Origin: Calditrichota bacterium
GTDB lineage: Bacteria; Calditrichota; Calditrichia; Calditrichales; Calditrichaceae
Length of the DNA: 8,863 nt
Assembly: GCA_024278715.1 (NCBI GenBank)
Contig: JAJRSN010000121.1
Location: 1 to 8,863 of the forward strand
Direction of reading: 5' to 3'
Positions 1 through 5,719 of the stretch are shown here, one piece after another; the stretch's first letter is position 1; the number at the start of each line of letters is the position of its first letter. Both the position numbers and the translations under genes were made by a program. The notes under the pieces were generated by a model. That model was not told the origin of the DNA, did not search any database, and worked only from the letters and a program-made list of their open reading frames with translations.

Positions 1-66
1 CCGGTAGGTATGGGTCTCGCGCCTGCTATTCCGGTCAACAGACGAATCTATGATAAAATGAGTTGA
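1..66 (+). CDS. C-terminal end of an unidentified gene (partial)
   Basis: Frame 1 is open from the first base and ends with TGA at 64-66, giving 21 residues that finish ...PVNRRIYDKMS. The codons look like ordinary coding sequence, and the downstream DNA turns AT-rich directly after the stop, as expected at a gene end. The gene would run towards polA (convergent). I do not recognise the family from so short a tail. No clear rho-independent terminator follows; there is only an A-rich run near 104-110 without a stem. It could be chance, because 21 open codons are not statistically decisive. Confidence 0.45.
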   Translation, partial: PVGMGLAPAIPVNRRIYDKMS

Positions 67-327
67 TTTTTGATTTGTATATGATTATAACTGAATATAG
101 TATAAAAAAAGTGAAAATAAATGTCAATTTAAAATACGGCTTATTTTGTATTCTCCGGATTGACTATCGTTATTCAAATTAAAAACTTCCGGATTTAACA
201 GACGGTTTGTCAACGGGATTGTCCTGTCAAAAAGAATCATGTCGCGATATTGATTTTTGATAGTCGTCGATTCGTAATCAAGAACGGCAATAACGGATTT
301 AAAAACTTCTCATCAAAAATTGTGAAA
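67..327. other. AT-rich intergenic region between convergent genes
   Basis: This gap separates the putative plus-strand gene end from the polA stop. I see no RNA gene and no hairpin followed by a T-run on either strand, so no terminator can be assigned to either gene. It does contain a minus-strand open frame (310 down to 124, stop to stop) described as a separate low-confidence feature. Confidence 0.5.
124..240 (-). CDS. possible small ORF or gene remnant downstream of polA
   Basis: On the minus strand a frame stays open for 61 codons between a TGA at 310-312 and a TGA at 124-126. The only ATG is at 238-240, giving a 38-residue product beginning MILFDRT. It has no Shine-Dalgarno sequence. 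The part upstream of the ATG reads SVIAVLDYES, which loosely recalls the IAVLDFE start of CsgG-type lipoprotein domains. That likeness is short and may be accidental. The absence of a start codon for the longer frame would suit a decayed gene fragment as well as a real small gene. I cannot assign a function. Confidence 0.18.
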   Translation of the reverse strand: MILFDRTIPLTNRLLNPEVFNLNNDSQSGEYKISRILN

Positions 328-3054
328 TCAATGCGCCTCTAACCAGTTTTTCCCGATTCCGCAATCGACCACCAACGGCACTTCTAATTTAATCGCATTT
401 TCCATAATATCCTTAACCTTTTTGGCGAAATCCTCTGCCTTGGAATCTTTCACTTCAAATACCAGTTCGTCGTGAACCTGCAGCAGCATTTGCGCCGGGA
501 AATCGTTCTTTTCGATGTAGCGTTGAATCTCGATCATAGCTTTTTTAATGAGATCCGCGGCGGAACCCTGAATGGGCGTGTTAATAGCTGTGCGTTCGGC
601 AAATTCTCTTATTTGTCGGTTGGAATTGCGAATTTCGGGTAAATATCTTCTACGGTGCATCATGGTTTCCACGTAACCGCGCTGCCGCGCTTCTTCGATA
701 ACGCGCTGCATGTAAAATCCTATTTTGGGATAAGTGGCAAAATAATCGGCGATAAACTCTTTCGCCTCGTCATTGCTTATTCCCAGCCGGGCTGCCAGTC
801 CGTATTCGCTCATGCCGTAAATGATGCCAAAATTGATTTCTTTCGCCTTGCGCCGATGATCGGGCGTGACCTCTTCCACGGGAATGTTAAAGATAAGCGC
901 TGCTGTGGCGGCGTGGATGTCCATGTTCTTCTTGAAATTTTCGATCATCGTTTCGTCGCCGGAAAGATGCGCCATAATGCGTAATTCAATCTGCGAATAA
1001 TCGGCGCTCAATATTAAATAATCCGGATGCGAGGGAATAAACGCGCGGCGGATTTCTTTGCCCAATTCGGTGCGAATAGGAATGTTCTGCAGATTGGGAT
1101 TGCTGGAAGAAAGGCGTCCGGTCGCGGTTACCGTTTGATTGTACGAAGTGTGAATGCGTCCGGTTTTTGGGTGAATCAACTGCGGCAGGGCGTCGAGATA
1201 GGTGTTCTTTAATTTGACCAGCTTACGATGCTCCATAATAGCCGCCACAACCGGATGAGCCGCATAGCGCTCCAGAGTTTTTTCGGAAGTGGAATATTGA
1301 CCGGTCTTGGTGCGCGAAGGTTTTCTGCCGTTCAGCTCCTTATGGATTTCCAATTTGTCAAATAGAATTACGCCCAATTGCTGGGGGGAATTTAAATTGA
1401 ATTGCTCGCCGGCAGCCTGATAAACTTTGCTTTCAAGCTCGGCTATCTTTTTGCCGAGCCTGTCGGAAAGTTCGCGCAACAGGTCCTTGTCCACTTTGAT
1501 GCCGTGCCGTTCCATACGCATCAAAACATGAACGACCGGCATTTCCAGATCGTAAAATAACTTTTCCATGTCGTGTTTTGCCAGCAGGTCTTTCAGGATC
1601 AGATAAAGTTGAAAAGTGATGTCCGCGTCTTCGCAGGAATACTCAAAAACAAATTCGGCGGGAAGATCGGTCATCTTTTTTTGCTTTTTGCCTTTTCCGA
1701 TCAACTCTTCAATGTGGATCATCTGGTAATCAAGATATTCTTCGGCTAACTTGTCCAATTTATGTTGACCCGTAGGATTCAGAAGATACGAAGCGATCAT
1801 GGTGTCAAAAAAAAGCCCCTTTACCCGAACTCCGTGTTCTTCCATGATCATGGCGTCGTATTTGATGTTTTGGGCGATTTTAAAAACGGAGGGATCTTCA
1901 AAAACGGCGCGCAGCTTTTCCAGAACAACCTGCTTAGTCAAACCGTCGGCTTGATGCTTTACCGAAATGTAAGAGGCTTTTCCCTTCTCCCAGCAAATCG
2001 CAATCCCGGCGATTTCGGCATCCAAAAAGTCCAACGAACTGGTTTCCAGATCAAACACAAATTTCTTTTGCTTTTTCAACTTCGCGATTAATCGATCGAG
2101 TTCTTCTTCGGTTGTGATCAGAGAATAGTCAACTTTGGTTTGATCGTGTTTTTTAAATTCGGAAGCCTCTTCATCTCCTTTGCTCAGGGCAAGCATTCTG
2201 GAATAAAGACCGCGAAATTCCAATTCCTTTAAAACGGGACCGAGTTTGGACATATCCCACATCCGAAATTTTAAATCGTCCAAAGATACGTCAATCGGAA
2301 CGTTTGTATCGATTGCGGTTAGCTGACGCGAAAGGCGGGTTTGATCCTTAAACTGCAGAAGCTTATTGCGAAAGTTTTCTTTATCGATTTCGTCGATCCG
2401 CCTGTACAATTCTTCGATGGAACCGAAATCTCTGAGAAGATTGGCTGCGGTTTTTTCACCGACTTTCGGGATGCCGGGAATATTGTCCGATTTGTCGCCC
2501 ATTAAAGCCAGCCAATCGATAATCTGCTCCGGAGATACCCCGTATTTTTTCTTGATTTTTTCGCGATCGAGTATTTCGGGCTGATCCTGCTTTTTGGGCA
2601 GACTGTAAAGAAAAACGTGTCCGTTGACCAGTTGCGCCATGTCCTTATCGCCGGAAACAATGTAAACGTCAACCCCTTCGCGTCCGAAACGTTTTGCTAA
2701 CGTGCCAATGAGATCGTCCGCTTCGTAACCGTCTTTTTCCAAAAGATTGAAATTTGCCGCTTTTAATGTTTCAATTAGCCGCGGAAACTGGGCAGCCATC
2801 TCTTCGGGCATCTTTTCGCGCGTGGCTTTGTATTCTTCAAATATTTTGTGTCTGAATGTTGGCTCTTTGGTGTCGAACACAATCGCCAGATACTCCGGAT
2901 GTTCAAGATCGATTAATTTTAGCAGCGAGTTTAGAAAGCCGAATGTCGCCGATGTGTTCTCGCCTTTTGAATTGATTAAGGGATTGCGGCTAAAGGCGAA
3001 ATAACTCCGATAATACAACGCGGAGCCGTCAATTAAAAACAATTTTTTATTCAT
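328..3054 (-). CDS. polA: DNA polymerase I
   Basis: DNA polymerase I, which removes RNA primers, fills gaps and acts in excision repair in the cytoplasm. The 908 residues match the usual length (E. coli 928). Residues 1 to about 295 are the 5'-nuclease: D9, the EADD acids near 111-114, D136/D138, D187/D190, and a helix-hairpin-helix GIPKVGEKTAANLL near 194-207. Residues about 310-490 are the 3'-5' exonuclease with all four acids present (D335 and E337 in FDLET, D400 in QNIKYD, D476 in YSCEDAD), so proofreading should be active. The polymerase domain carries motif A (D685 in SADYSQIELR), the O-helix (R734, K738, F742 in RRKAKEINFGIIYGMS) and motif C (HDE 861-863). F742 is the usual residue that discriminates against dideoxynucleotides. 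The start is set by an AAAGGA Shine-Dalgarno 8 nt upstream of the ATG. It is monocistronic as far as can be seen. Confidence 0.98.
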   Translation of the reverse strand: MNKKLFLIDGSALYYRSYFAFSRNPLINSKGENTSATFGFLNSLLKLIDLEHPEYLAIVFDTKEPTFRHKIFEEYKATREKMPEEMAAQFPRLIETLKAANFNLLEKDGYEADDLIGTLAKRFGREGVDVYIVSGDKDMAQLVNGHVFLYSLPKKQDQPEILDREKIKKKYGVSPEQIIDWLALMGDKSDNIPGIPKVGEKTAANLLRDFGSIEELYRRIDEIDKENFRNKLLQFKDQTRLSRQLTAIDTNVPIDVSLDDLKFRMWDMSKLGPVLKELEFRGLYSRMLALSKGDEEASEFKKHDQTKVDYSLITTEEELDRLIAKLKKQKKFVFDLETSSLDFLDAEIAGIAICWEKGKASYISVKHQADGLTKQVVLEKLRAVFEDPSVFKIAQNIKYDAMIMEEHGVRVKGLFFDTMIASYLLNPTGQHKLDKLAEEYLDYQMIHIEELIGKGKKQKKMTDLPAEFVFEYSCEDADITFQLYLILKDLLAKHDMEKLFYDLEMPVVHVLMRMERHGIKVDKDLLRELSDRLGKKIAELESKVYQAAGEQFNLNSPQQLGVILFDKLEIHKELNGRKPSRTKTGQYSTSEKTLERYAAHPVVAAIMEHRKLVKLKNTYLDALPQLIHPKTGRIHTSYNQTVTATGRLSSSNPNLQNIPIRTELGKEIRRAFIPSHPDYLILSADYSQIELRIMAHLSGDETMIENFKKNMDIHAATAALIFNIPVEEVTPDHRRKAKEINFGIIYGMSEYGLAARLGISNDEAKEFIADYFATYPKIGFYMQRVIEEARQRGYVETMMHRRRYLPEIRNSNRQIREFAERTAINTPIQGSAADLIKKAMIEIQRYIEKNDFPAQMLLQVHDELVFEVKDSKAEDFAKKVKDIMENAIKLEVPLVVDCGIGKNWLEAH

Positions 3055-3062
3055 CTTTACAT

Positions 3063-3068
3063 TCCTTT
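3063..3068 (-). promoter_or_regulatory. Shine-Dalgarno sequence of polA
   Basis: The minus strand reads AAAGGA followed by an 8-nt spacer and the polA ATG. This is the clearest ribosome binding site in the window. It fixes the polA start and shows that the host uses Shine-Dalgarno initiation at least for some genes. Confidence 0.7.
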
Positions 3069-3086
3069 TATCTGCGGATCGTTAAA

Positions 3087-3115
3087 AATGTACGAATAAT
3101 TTTGATTGGTGTAAA
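3087..3115 (-). promoter_or_regulatory. candidate sigma70-like promoter of polA
   Basis: Read on the minus strand, a TTTACA (-35-like, 5 of 6 to TTGACA) at 3110-3115 is separated by exactly 17 nt from TACATT (-10-like, 4 of 6 to TATAAT) at 3087-3092. Transcription would begin near 3080, leaving a leader of about 25 nt that contains the polA Shine-Dalgarno. The placement is right but the AT-rich context makes chance matches easy. Confidence 0.4.
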
Positions 3116-3120
3116 TATTA

Positions 3121-3200
3121 AATGAGTGACAGAGTAACAAAGTTACAAAGTGACAAGGTCGTGATGCGTAATGAGTGACAGAGTGACAAGTAACGAGTAA
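3121..3200. repeat. degenerate 7-8 bp repeats (AGTGAC/AGTAAC words)
   Basis: The stretch is made of near-repeats of AGTGAC, AGTAAC and AGTTAC spaced 7-8 bp apart, interrupted by a CAAGGTCGTGATGCG segment at 3154-3168. That segment recurs at 3471 and, slightly changed, at 8772. It is non-coding and begins about 5 bp upstream of the putative polA -35 box. Confidence 0.6.
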
Positions 3201-3201
3201 A

Positions 3202-3304
3202 ATTAAAGATTAAAGTCCTTACAAGATTAAAGATTAAAGTCCTTACAAGATTAAAGATTAAAGTCCTTACAAGATTAAAGATTAAAGTTCTTTCAAGATT
3301 AAAG
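3202..3304. repeat. tandem array of a 24-bp unit, about 4.3 copies
   Basis: Four consecutive 24-bp units occur at 3202-3225, 3226-3249, 3250-3273 and 3274-3297, followed by a 7-bp partial copy. Each unit is two GATTAAA heptamers followed by GTCCTTACAA (up to rotation). The first three are identical and the fourth differs by two substitutions (GTTCTTTCAA). There are no unique spacers, so it is not a CRISPR array. A 17-bp version with one GATTAAA instead of two occurs at 8692-8725. Confidence 0.9.
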
Positions 3305-3340
3305 CAATGACAGTAAACGGCAATCTTTGCTTCTTAAAAA

Positions 3341-3363
3341 TCTAACCGCTAAACTGCTAAACC
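3341..3363. repeat. short CTAAAC-type repeat
   Basis: Three related words (CTAACCG, CTAAACTG, CTAAACC) follow one another at a 7-8 bp period. It is small, but it has the same heptad style as its neighbours. Confidence 0.4.
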
Positions 3364-3370
3364 TCGATAT

Positions 3371-3431
3371 TAAATCCAAAATCCGAATATCGAAATCCGA
3401 AACAAATTCCAATGACCGAATGACAGAAATT
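3371..3431. repeat. dispersed 61-bp direct repeat, copy 1
   Basis: This 61-bp element matches copy 2 (3612-3672) at 59 of 61 positions. Its first half is built of heptamers of the AAATCCA/AAATCCG/AATATCG type; its second half contains CCAATGACCGAATGACAG. It lies in the same orientation as copy 2. Function is unknown; it is non-coding. Confidence 0.9.
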
Positions 3432-3470
3432 CAAAGGAGGGTCTTAAATTCAGAATAAATCGATATTTAA

Positions 3471-3571
3471 CAAGGTCGTAATGCGTGATGCGTGATGAGT
3501 GACCAGCAACCAGAGACAAGCGACCAGTAACCAGAGAACCCGCTTACACGCTTAACGCTTAACCCTTAACG
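3471..3571. repeat. mosaic repeat (GTGATGC, CCAG and CGCTTAA words), copy 1
   Basis: This segment starts CAAGGTCGTAATGCG, passes through GTGACCAGCAACCAGAG and ends in CGCTTAA/CCCTTAA heptamers. It is closely matched by 8772-8843. Relative to that copy it has one extra heptamer near the start and a 21-bp insertion (three heptads) after the first CCAGAG. Two of the terminal CTTAA heptamers are also in a different order. Confidence 0.85.
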
Positions 3572-3611
3572 AATATGTGACCAGTTACCGGTGGACTGAG
3601 GAAAAAAGTTA

Positions 3612-3672
3612 TAAATCCAAAATCCGAATATCGAAATCCGAAAATAATTCCAATGACCGAATGACAGAAATT
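3612..3672. repeat. dispersed 61-bp direct repeat, copy 2
   Basis: This is the second copy of the AAATCCG-type element, differing from copy 1 by two adjacent-region substitutions (AAACAAATTCC becomes AAAATAATTCC). Spacing between the copies is 241 bp from start to start. No target-site duplication or transposase is visible, so it is not evidently an insertion sequence. Confidence 0.9.
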
Positions 3673-3840
3673 AAAAAAAGGTTGGAGTTTAAAGTAAAAT
3701 TAGGTAGAATACTGAAAATGTTTTGAATATTTTAATTTTGAAAACCTGTCCCATGCCAGACTTGTTTTGGTGTTGTTTCTAATTTCTTTCTTCGGATTTC
3801 TAAATTAAATCTAAAATCAGAATTTCAGCTCCTTTTTAAT

Positions 3841-3858
3841 GACATTTGATTAAATGTC
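3841..3858. repeat. perfect 7-bp inverted repeat
   Basis: GACATTT and AAATGTC are separated by four bases. The stem is AT-rich and no T-run follows on either strand, so it is a weak terminator candidate for the operon ending at 3971. It may simply be chance in AT-rich DNA. Confidence 0.3.
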
Positions 3859-3871
3859 GATAATCAATTAT

Positions 3872-3969
3872 ACGCATTACGCATTACGCATTACGCATTA
3901 CGCATTACGCATTACGCATTACGCATTACGCATTACGCATTACGCATCACGCATCACGCATCACGCATC
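3872..3969. repeat. heptamer tandem array, 14 copies
   Basis: Fourteen uninterrupted 7-bp units fill this stretch: ten ACGCATT (3872-3941), then four ACGCATC (3942-3969). On the minus strand they read GATGCGT and AATGCGT, the same words seen singly at 3161-3171 and 3479-3492 on the plus strand, so the array is inverted relative to those. It begins 1 nt after the stop codon of the gene at 3971-4579. Perfect short-unit tandem repeats like this are prone to copy-number change. Confidence 0.97.
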
Positions 3970-3970
3970 T

Positions 3971-4579
3971 TCAATCTTTGATCAACAAATACAGATAAAC
4001 GGAAATCGAAATTACCGAAACAGTCAATAAAACGTTAGAAAAATTGTCAAAATCGCGGGTGCGGGAATAATAATAATTGAGTCTTGTTAAATCGGACGTC
4101 CGCCGGTAGCGGCGATAATAATCGTCCGCTCGGCGCTTTAAATAAAAAGATCCCCAGTTGCAGGCAATGGCTAAAGTAGCCAATCCGGGCTTTAAAGACT
4201 TTTTCAGCCAGGTCGCTTTATTTTTGGATTCGTCTAAGACGGGAATGTATTTAAAAGCGGTTTTGAATTTCGGATGATTCGGAAATTTATTTAAAAACAA
4301 CGTGTCCGACGGCGTAATTTTAACTGTAGTGTCTTTTGCCCAATTATTCCAGCGATGATCGTTCTTAAACAATAAGCGCAGTTTTGTTTCTCCCGCGGGC
4401 AGCGAAATAATTTTATCGGAAAAGATTTTTGATGAATCGGAAAGGAATATCACCACGACATTGGAATCGGGCAGAGCGACGCAGCCCCGATGAGCTTCCT
4501 GCGCCAAAATCAATTTTCCGAGAAGCAGAAAAAAGAAAAATGTCGCAGCAATTCCAATTGTTTCCCGGTTTGTTTTCAT
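3971..4579 (-). CDS. exported protein of unknown function, PEGA-like region plus C-terminal membrane helix
   Basis: The 202-residue product has a signal peptide (hydrophobic 10-25, likely cleavage LILA|QE after A26). Residues about 38-95 (SDSSKIFSDKIISLPAGE, later DTTVKITPSDTLFL) resemble the PEGA fold, a small surface or periplasmic beta domain, at motif level only. Residues 128-143 are mildly hydrophobic, 144-178 are rich in Tyr and Arg with a YYRRYRRTSDL segment, and 182-200 form a likely membrane helix. I do not recognise a named family. The ATG overlaps the stop of the upstream propeller gene by 4 nt (ATGA), so translation is probably coupled; a GGGGA lies 5 nt upstream. It is the last gene of the operon, and a heptamer array follows its stop at once. 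Confidence 0.85.
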   Translation of the reverse strand: MKTNRETIGIAATFFFFLLLGKLILAQEAHRGCVALPDSNVVVIFLSDSSKIFSDKIISLPAGETKLRLLFKNDHRWNNWAKDTTVKITPSDTLFLNKFPNHPKFKTAFKYIPVLDESKNKATWLKKSLKPGLATLAIACNWGSFYLKRRADDYYRRYRRTSDLTRLNYYYSRTRDFDNFSNVLLTVSVISISVYLYLLIKD

Positions 4580-5295
4580 GGTTTTTCCCCGCTTTCGGAA
4601 GATTCCAAACGCAAAACCGAGTCGTATTCCATGGCGATAAAAACAATTCCGTTTTCGTCAACAACCGCGGCTGCTGGTCTGTGCTTTAAAGTAAACTCCT
4701 GCACAATCTCATGATTTTGTTTATCGATCAAATAAATTTTTTTCTGATAGGTCGTAATAAGTAGATGATTTTTTGTGATTAGTATCTGAGTCGCAGGCGC
4801 TCCTTTCAAAGAGACCGACCAGAGCGGTCGCAAATTAAAATCCAATCCCCACAGTTTGCCGTCGCTGCCCATTATGAACAATTGATTGCCGTCGGTGGAG
4901 AGAGGCTGGTAAAAAGGAGAATTAAAGGAATTTTTTTCAAGAACCGTTCCTTTGTTCAAATCGAGCTTAAACACATTGCCTTTCATGTCCGGAATAAAAA
5001 TACAGTCGTTCGCAATTAAAGGAGAAGTGTAGATGTGATCGGGCAGCTCCTGCCGCCAGAGCGCGCCGCCGTCATCAACGTTTAGCGCGGTCGTCAATCC
5101 GTCCCTTGAACAGGCGATCAGAATATTGTCGTGAAGCGCCAAATCCGATTCGATTGGTTTTGAATTCTGATATTTCCATACTACCTCGCCGTTAATTTTA
5201 TTCAGGGCAAATATTTTGCCTTTTAGCGTGGCATGAATGACCATCTGATCCGAAACGAGCGGGCTGCTGCGGGAATAGAGTCGCTTTTTTTCCAC
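4576..5295 (-). CDS. PQQ-like beta-propeller protein, C-terminal part of a BamB-like lipoprotein (frame-disrupted)
   Basis: These 239 residues hold about six blades of a PQQ-type propeller; repeats include MVIHATLKGKIFALNKINGE, then IFIPDMKGNVFKLDLNKG, LFIMGSDGKLWGLDF and LLITTYQKKIYLIDK. The nominal start is a GTG at 5293-5295 with no Shine-Dalgarno and no signal peptide, so this is unlikely to be an independent gene. It continues the propeller of the overlapping frame at 5223-5717; one extra A in the A7 run at 5285-5291 would fuse them into a single 380-residue lipoprotein. That is close to BamB, the eight-bladed lipoprotein of the outer-membrane assembly complex (E. coli 392). BamB identity is inferred from size, fold and neighbour; other PQQ-propeller lipoproteins cannot be excluded. 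Confidence 0.8.
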   Translation of the reverse strand: MEKKRLYSRSSPLVSDQMVIHATLKGKIFALNKINGEVVWKYQNSKPIESDLALHDNILIACSRDGLTTALNVDDGGALWRQELPDHIYTSPLIANDCIFIPDMKGNVFKLDLNKGTVLEKNSFNSPFYQPLSTDGNQLFIMGSDGKLWGLDFNLRPLWSVSLKGAPATQILITKNHLLITTYQKKIYLIDKQNHEIVQEFTLKHRPAAAVVDENGIVFIAMEYDSVLRLESSESGEKP

Positions 5296-5717
5296 AGAAA
5301 TTGTCTGCCGACAAGATCGTAAGCCTGTAATCCGTACTTGCCTTTTTCCGCGGGAATAAAGAGCAGGGGTCGGCTAAAAGCAGCCGGGGCGGAAATTCCT
5401 CTGGCGATTCGTTTGTTAGCCACATCGCCCAAATTGTCTTTATTCATCGAAACAAGGTAGCCGTTGTAAGTAGTCAGAATCAGTTTTTCTTTGACGGGAA
5501 GCAAAAAAGGATTTGCCAGTCCGCTGATGCCTTTTTTCTTAACAATATTTATGGGGAAACTTATTTCTGCGTTCGTGAAATACCAGCGCTCTGAATTAAA
5601 TCCCGCCTGCAGAACTTCCGGCAGCTCCGAAAGCGAATTTATCCGTACATTCGGATTTTGACAGCCGATAATAAAAAAGAGTATCCAGAGTGTCAATATG
5701 TTTAAAAGTCTTTTCAT
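5223..5717 (-). CDS. lipoprotein with PQQ-like propeller, N-terminal part of a BamB-like protein (frame-disrupted)
   Basis: The product has a lipoprotein signal peptide: MKR, a hydrophobic stretch, then a lipobox IIG|C with C19 as the lipidated residue. Two propeller blades follow (ILTTYNGYLVSMNKDN near 80-95 and LLFIPAEKGKYGLQAYDLVG near 118-137). After W142-K143-K144 the frame crosses an A7 run and the last 20 residues (SDSIPAAARS...) no longer look like a propeller, while the other frame picks it up as KRLYSRSSPLV. The intact form would be 380 residues with about eight blades. It starts 2 nt after the stop of the barrel gene, with only a weak GGGA upstream, which suggests translational coupling. 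The protein would sit on the periplasmic face of a membrane, most likely the outer one. Confidence 0.8.
   Translation of the reverse strand: MKRLLNILTLWILFFIIGCQNPNVRINSLSELPEVLQAGFNSERWYFTNAEISFPINIVKKKGISGLANPFLLPVKEKLILTTYNGYLVSMNKDNLGDVANKRIARGISAPAAFSRPLLFIPAEKGKYGLQAYDLVGRQFLWKKSDSIPAAARSFRIRWSFMPR
5285..5291 (-). other. A7 run at the frame break in the BamB-like gene
   Basis: The minus strand reads GTGG, seven A, then GCGACTC. Frame one decodes Trp-Lys-Lys-Ser and soon leaves the propeller; with eight A it would decode Trp-Lys-Lys-Lys-Arg-Leu-Tyr and stay in the propeller to the end. Possible causes are a homopolymer sequencing error, a true frameshift mutation, slippage-based on/off switching, or transcriptional or ribosomal slippage that yields both products. 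The continuation after the break shows no decay. Confidence 0.75.
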
Positions 5718-5719
5718 TG

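Larger units (their letters stand above)
3055..3970. other. 916-bp gene-free region filled with short repeats
   Basis: I find no convincing gene on either strand between polA and the next operon. The region is a mosaic of short repeat families: AGTGAC/AGTAAC-type words (3121-3200), a 24-bp tandem array (3202-3304), two 61-bp copies of an AAATCCG-type element (3371-3431 and 3612-3672), a GTGATGC/CGCTTAA-type mosaic (3471-3571) and a heptamer array (3872-3969). Positions 3673-3840 are AT-rich without a clear repeat, apart from a TTCGGATTT segment near 3791-3799 that looks like an inverted piece of the AAATCCG family. The polA promoter candidate lies at its left edge. There is no clear terminator for the operon that ends at 3971. 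Confidence 0.7.

Noticed and set aside
655..984. Plus-strand open frames antisense to polA, including 655-984, 1027-1212 and 1762-2091
   Set aside because: They lie opposite conserved polymerase and exonuclease motifs, have no family resemblance, and are explained by the codon pattern of polA.
3202..3304. Regular direct repeats that might be a CRISPR array
   Set aside because: The 24-bp units are directly adjacent with no unique spacers, and no cas gene is present.
3432..3442. Strong AAAGGAGG-like ribosome binding site on the plus strand
   Set aside because: No start codon follows at a useful distance and the downstream frames are short; it lies inside repeat-rich non-coding DNA.
3371..3672. 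The paired 61-bp repeats as ends of a small mobile element
   Set aside because: The copies are in direct orientation, have no terminal inverted repeats or target duplication, and the DNA between them encodes nothing.
3841..3858. Hairpin as a rho-independent terminator of the operon
   Set aside because: The stem is only 7 bp and AT-rich, no T-run follows on the minus strand, and it lies more than 110 bp beyond the stop.
3872..3969. Heptamer array as a replication origin iteron or DnaA-box cluster
   Set aside because: The 7-bp words do not resemble the DnaA box TTATCCACA, units are contiguous rather than spaced by a helical turn, and no replication-initiation gene is nearby; polA alone does not mark an origin.
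4429..4714. Plus-strand and alternate minus-strand frames across the junction of the last two operon genes
   Set aside because: They overlap two well-supported genes with signal peptide and propeller features, and their translations show no recognisable domain.
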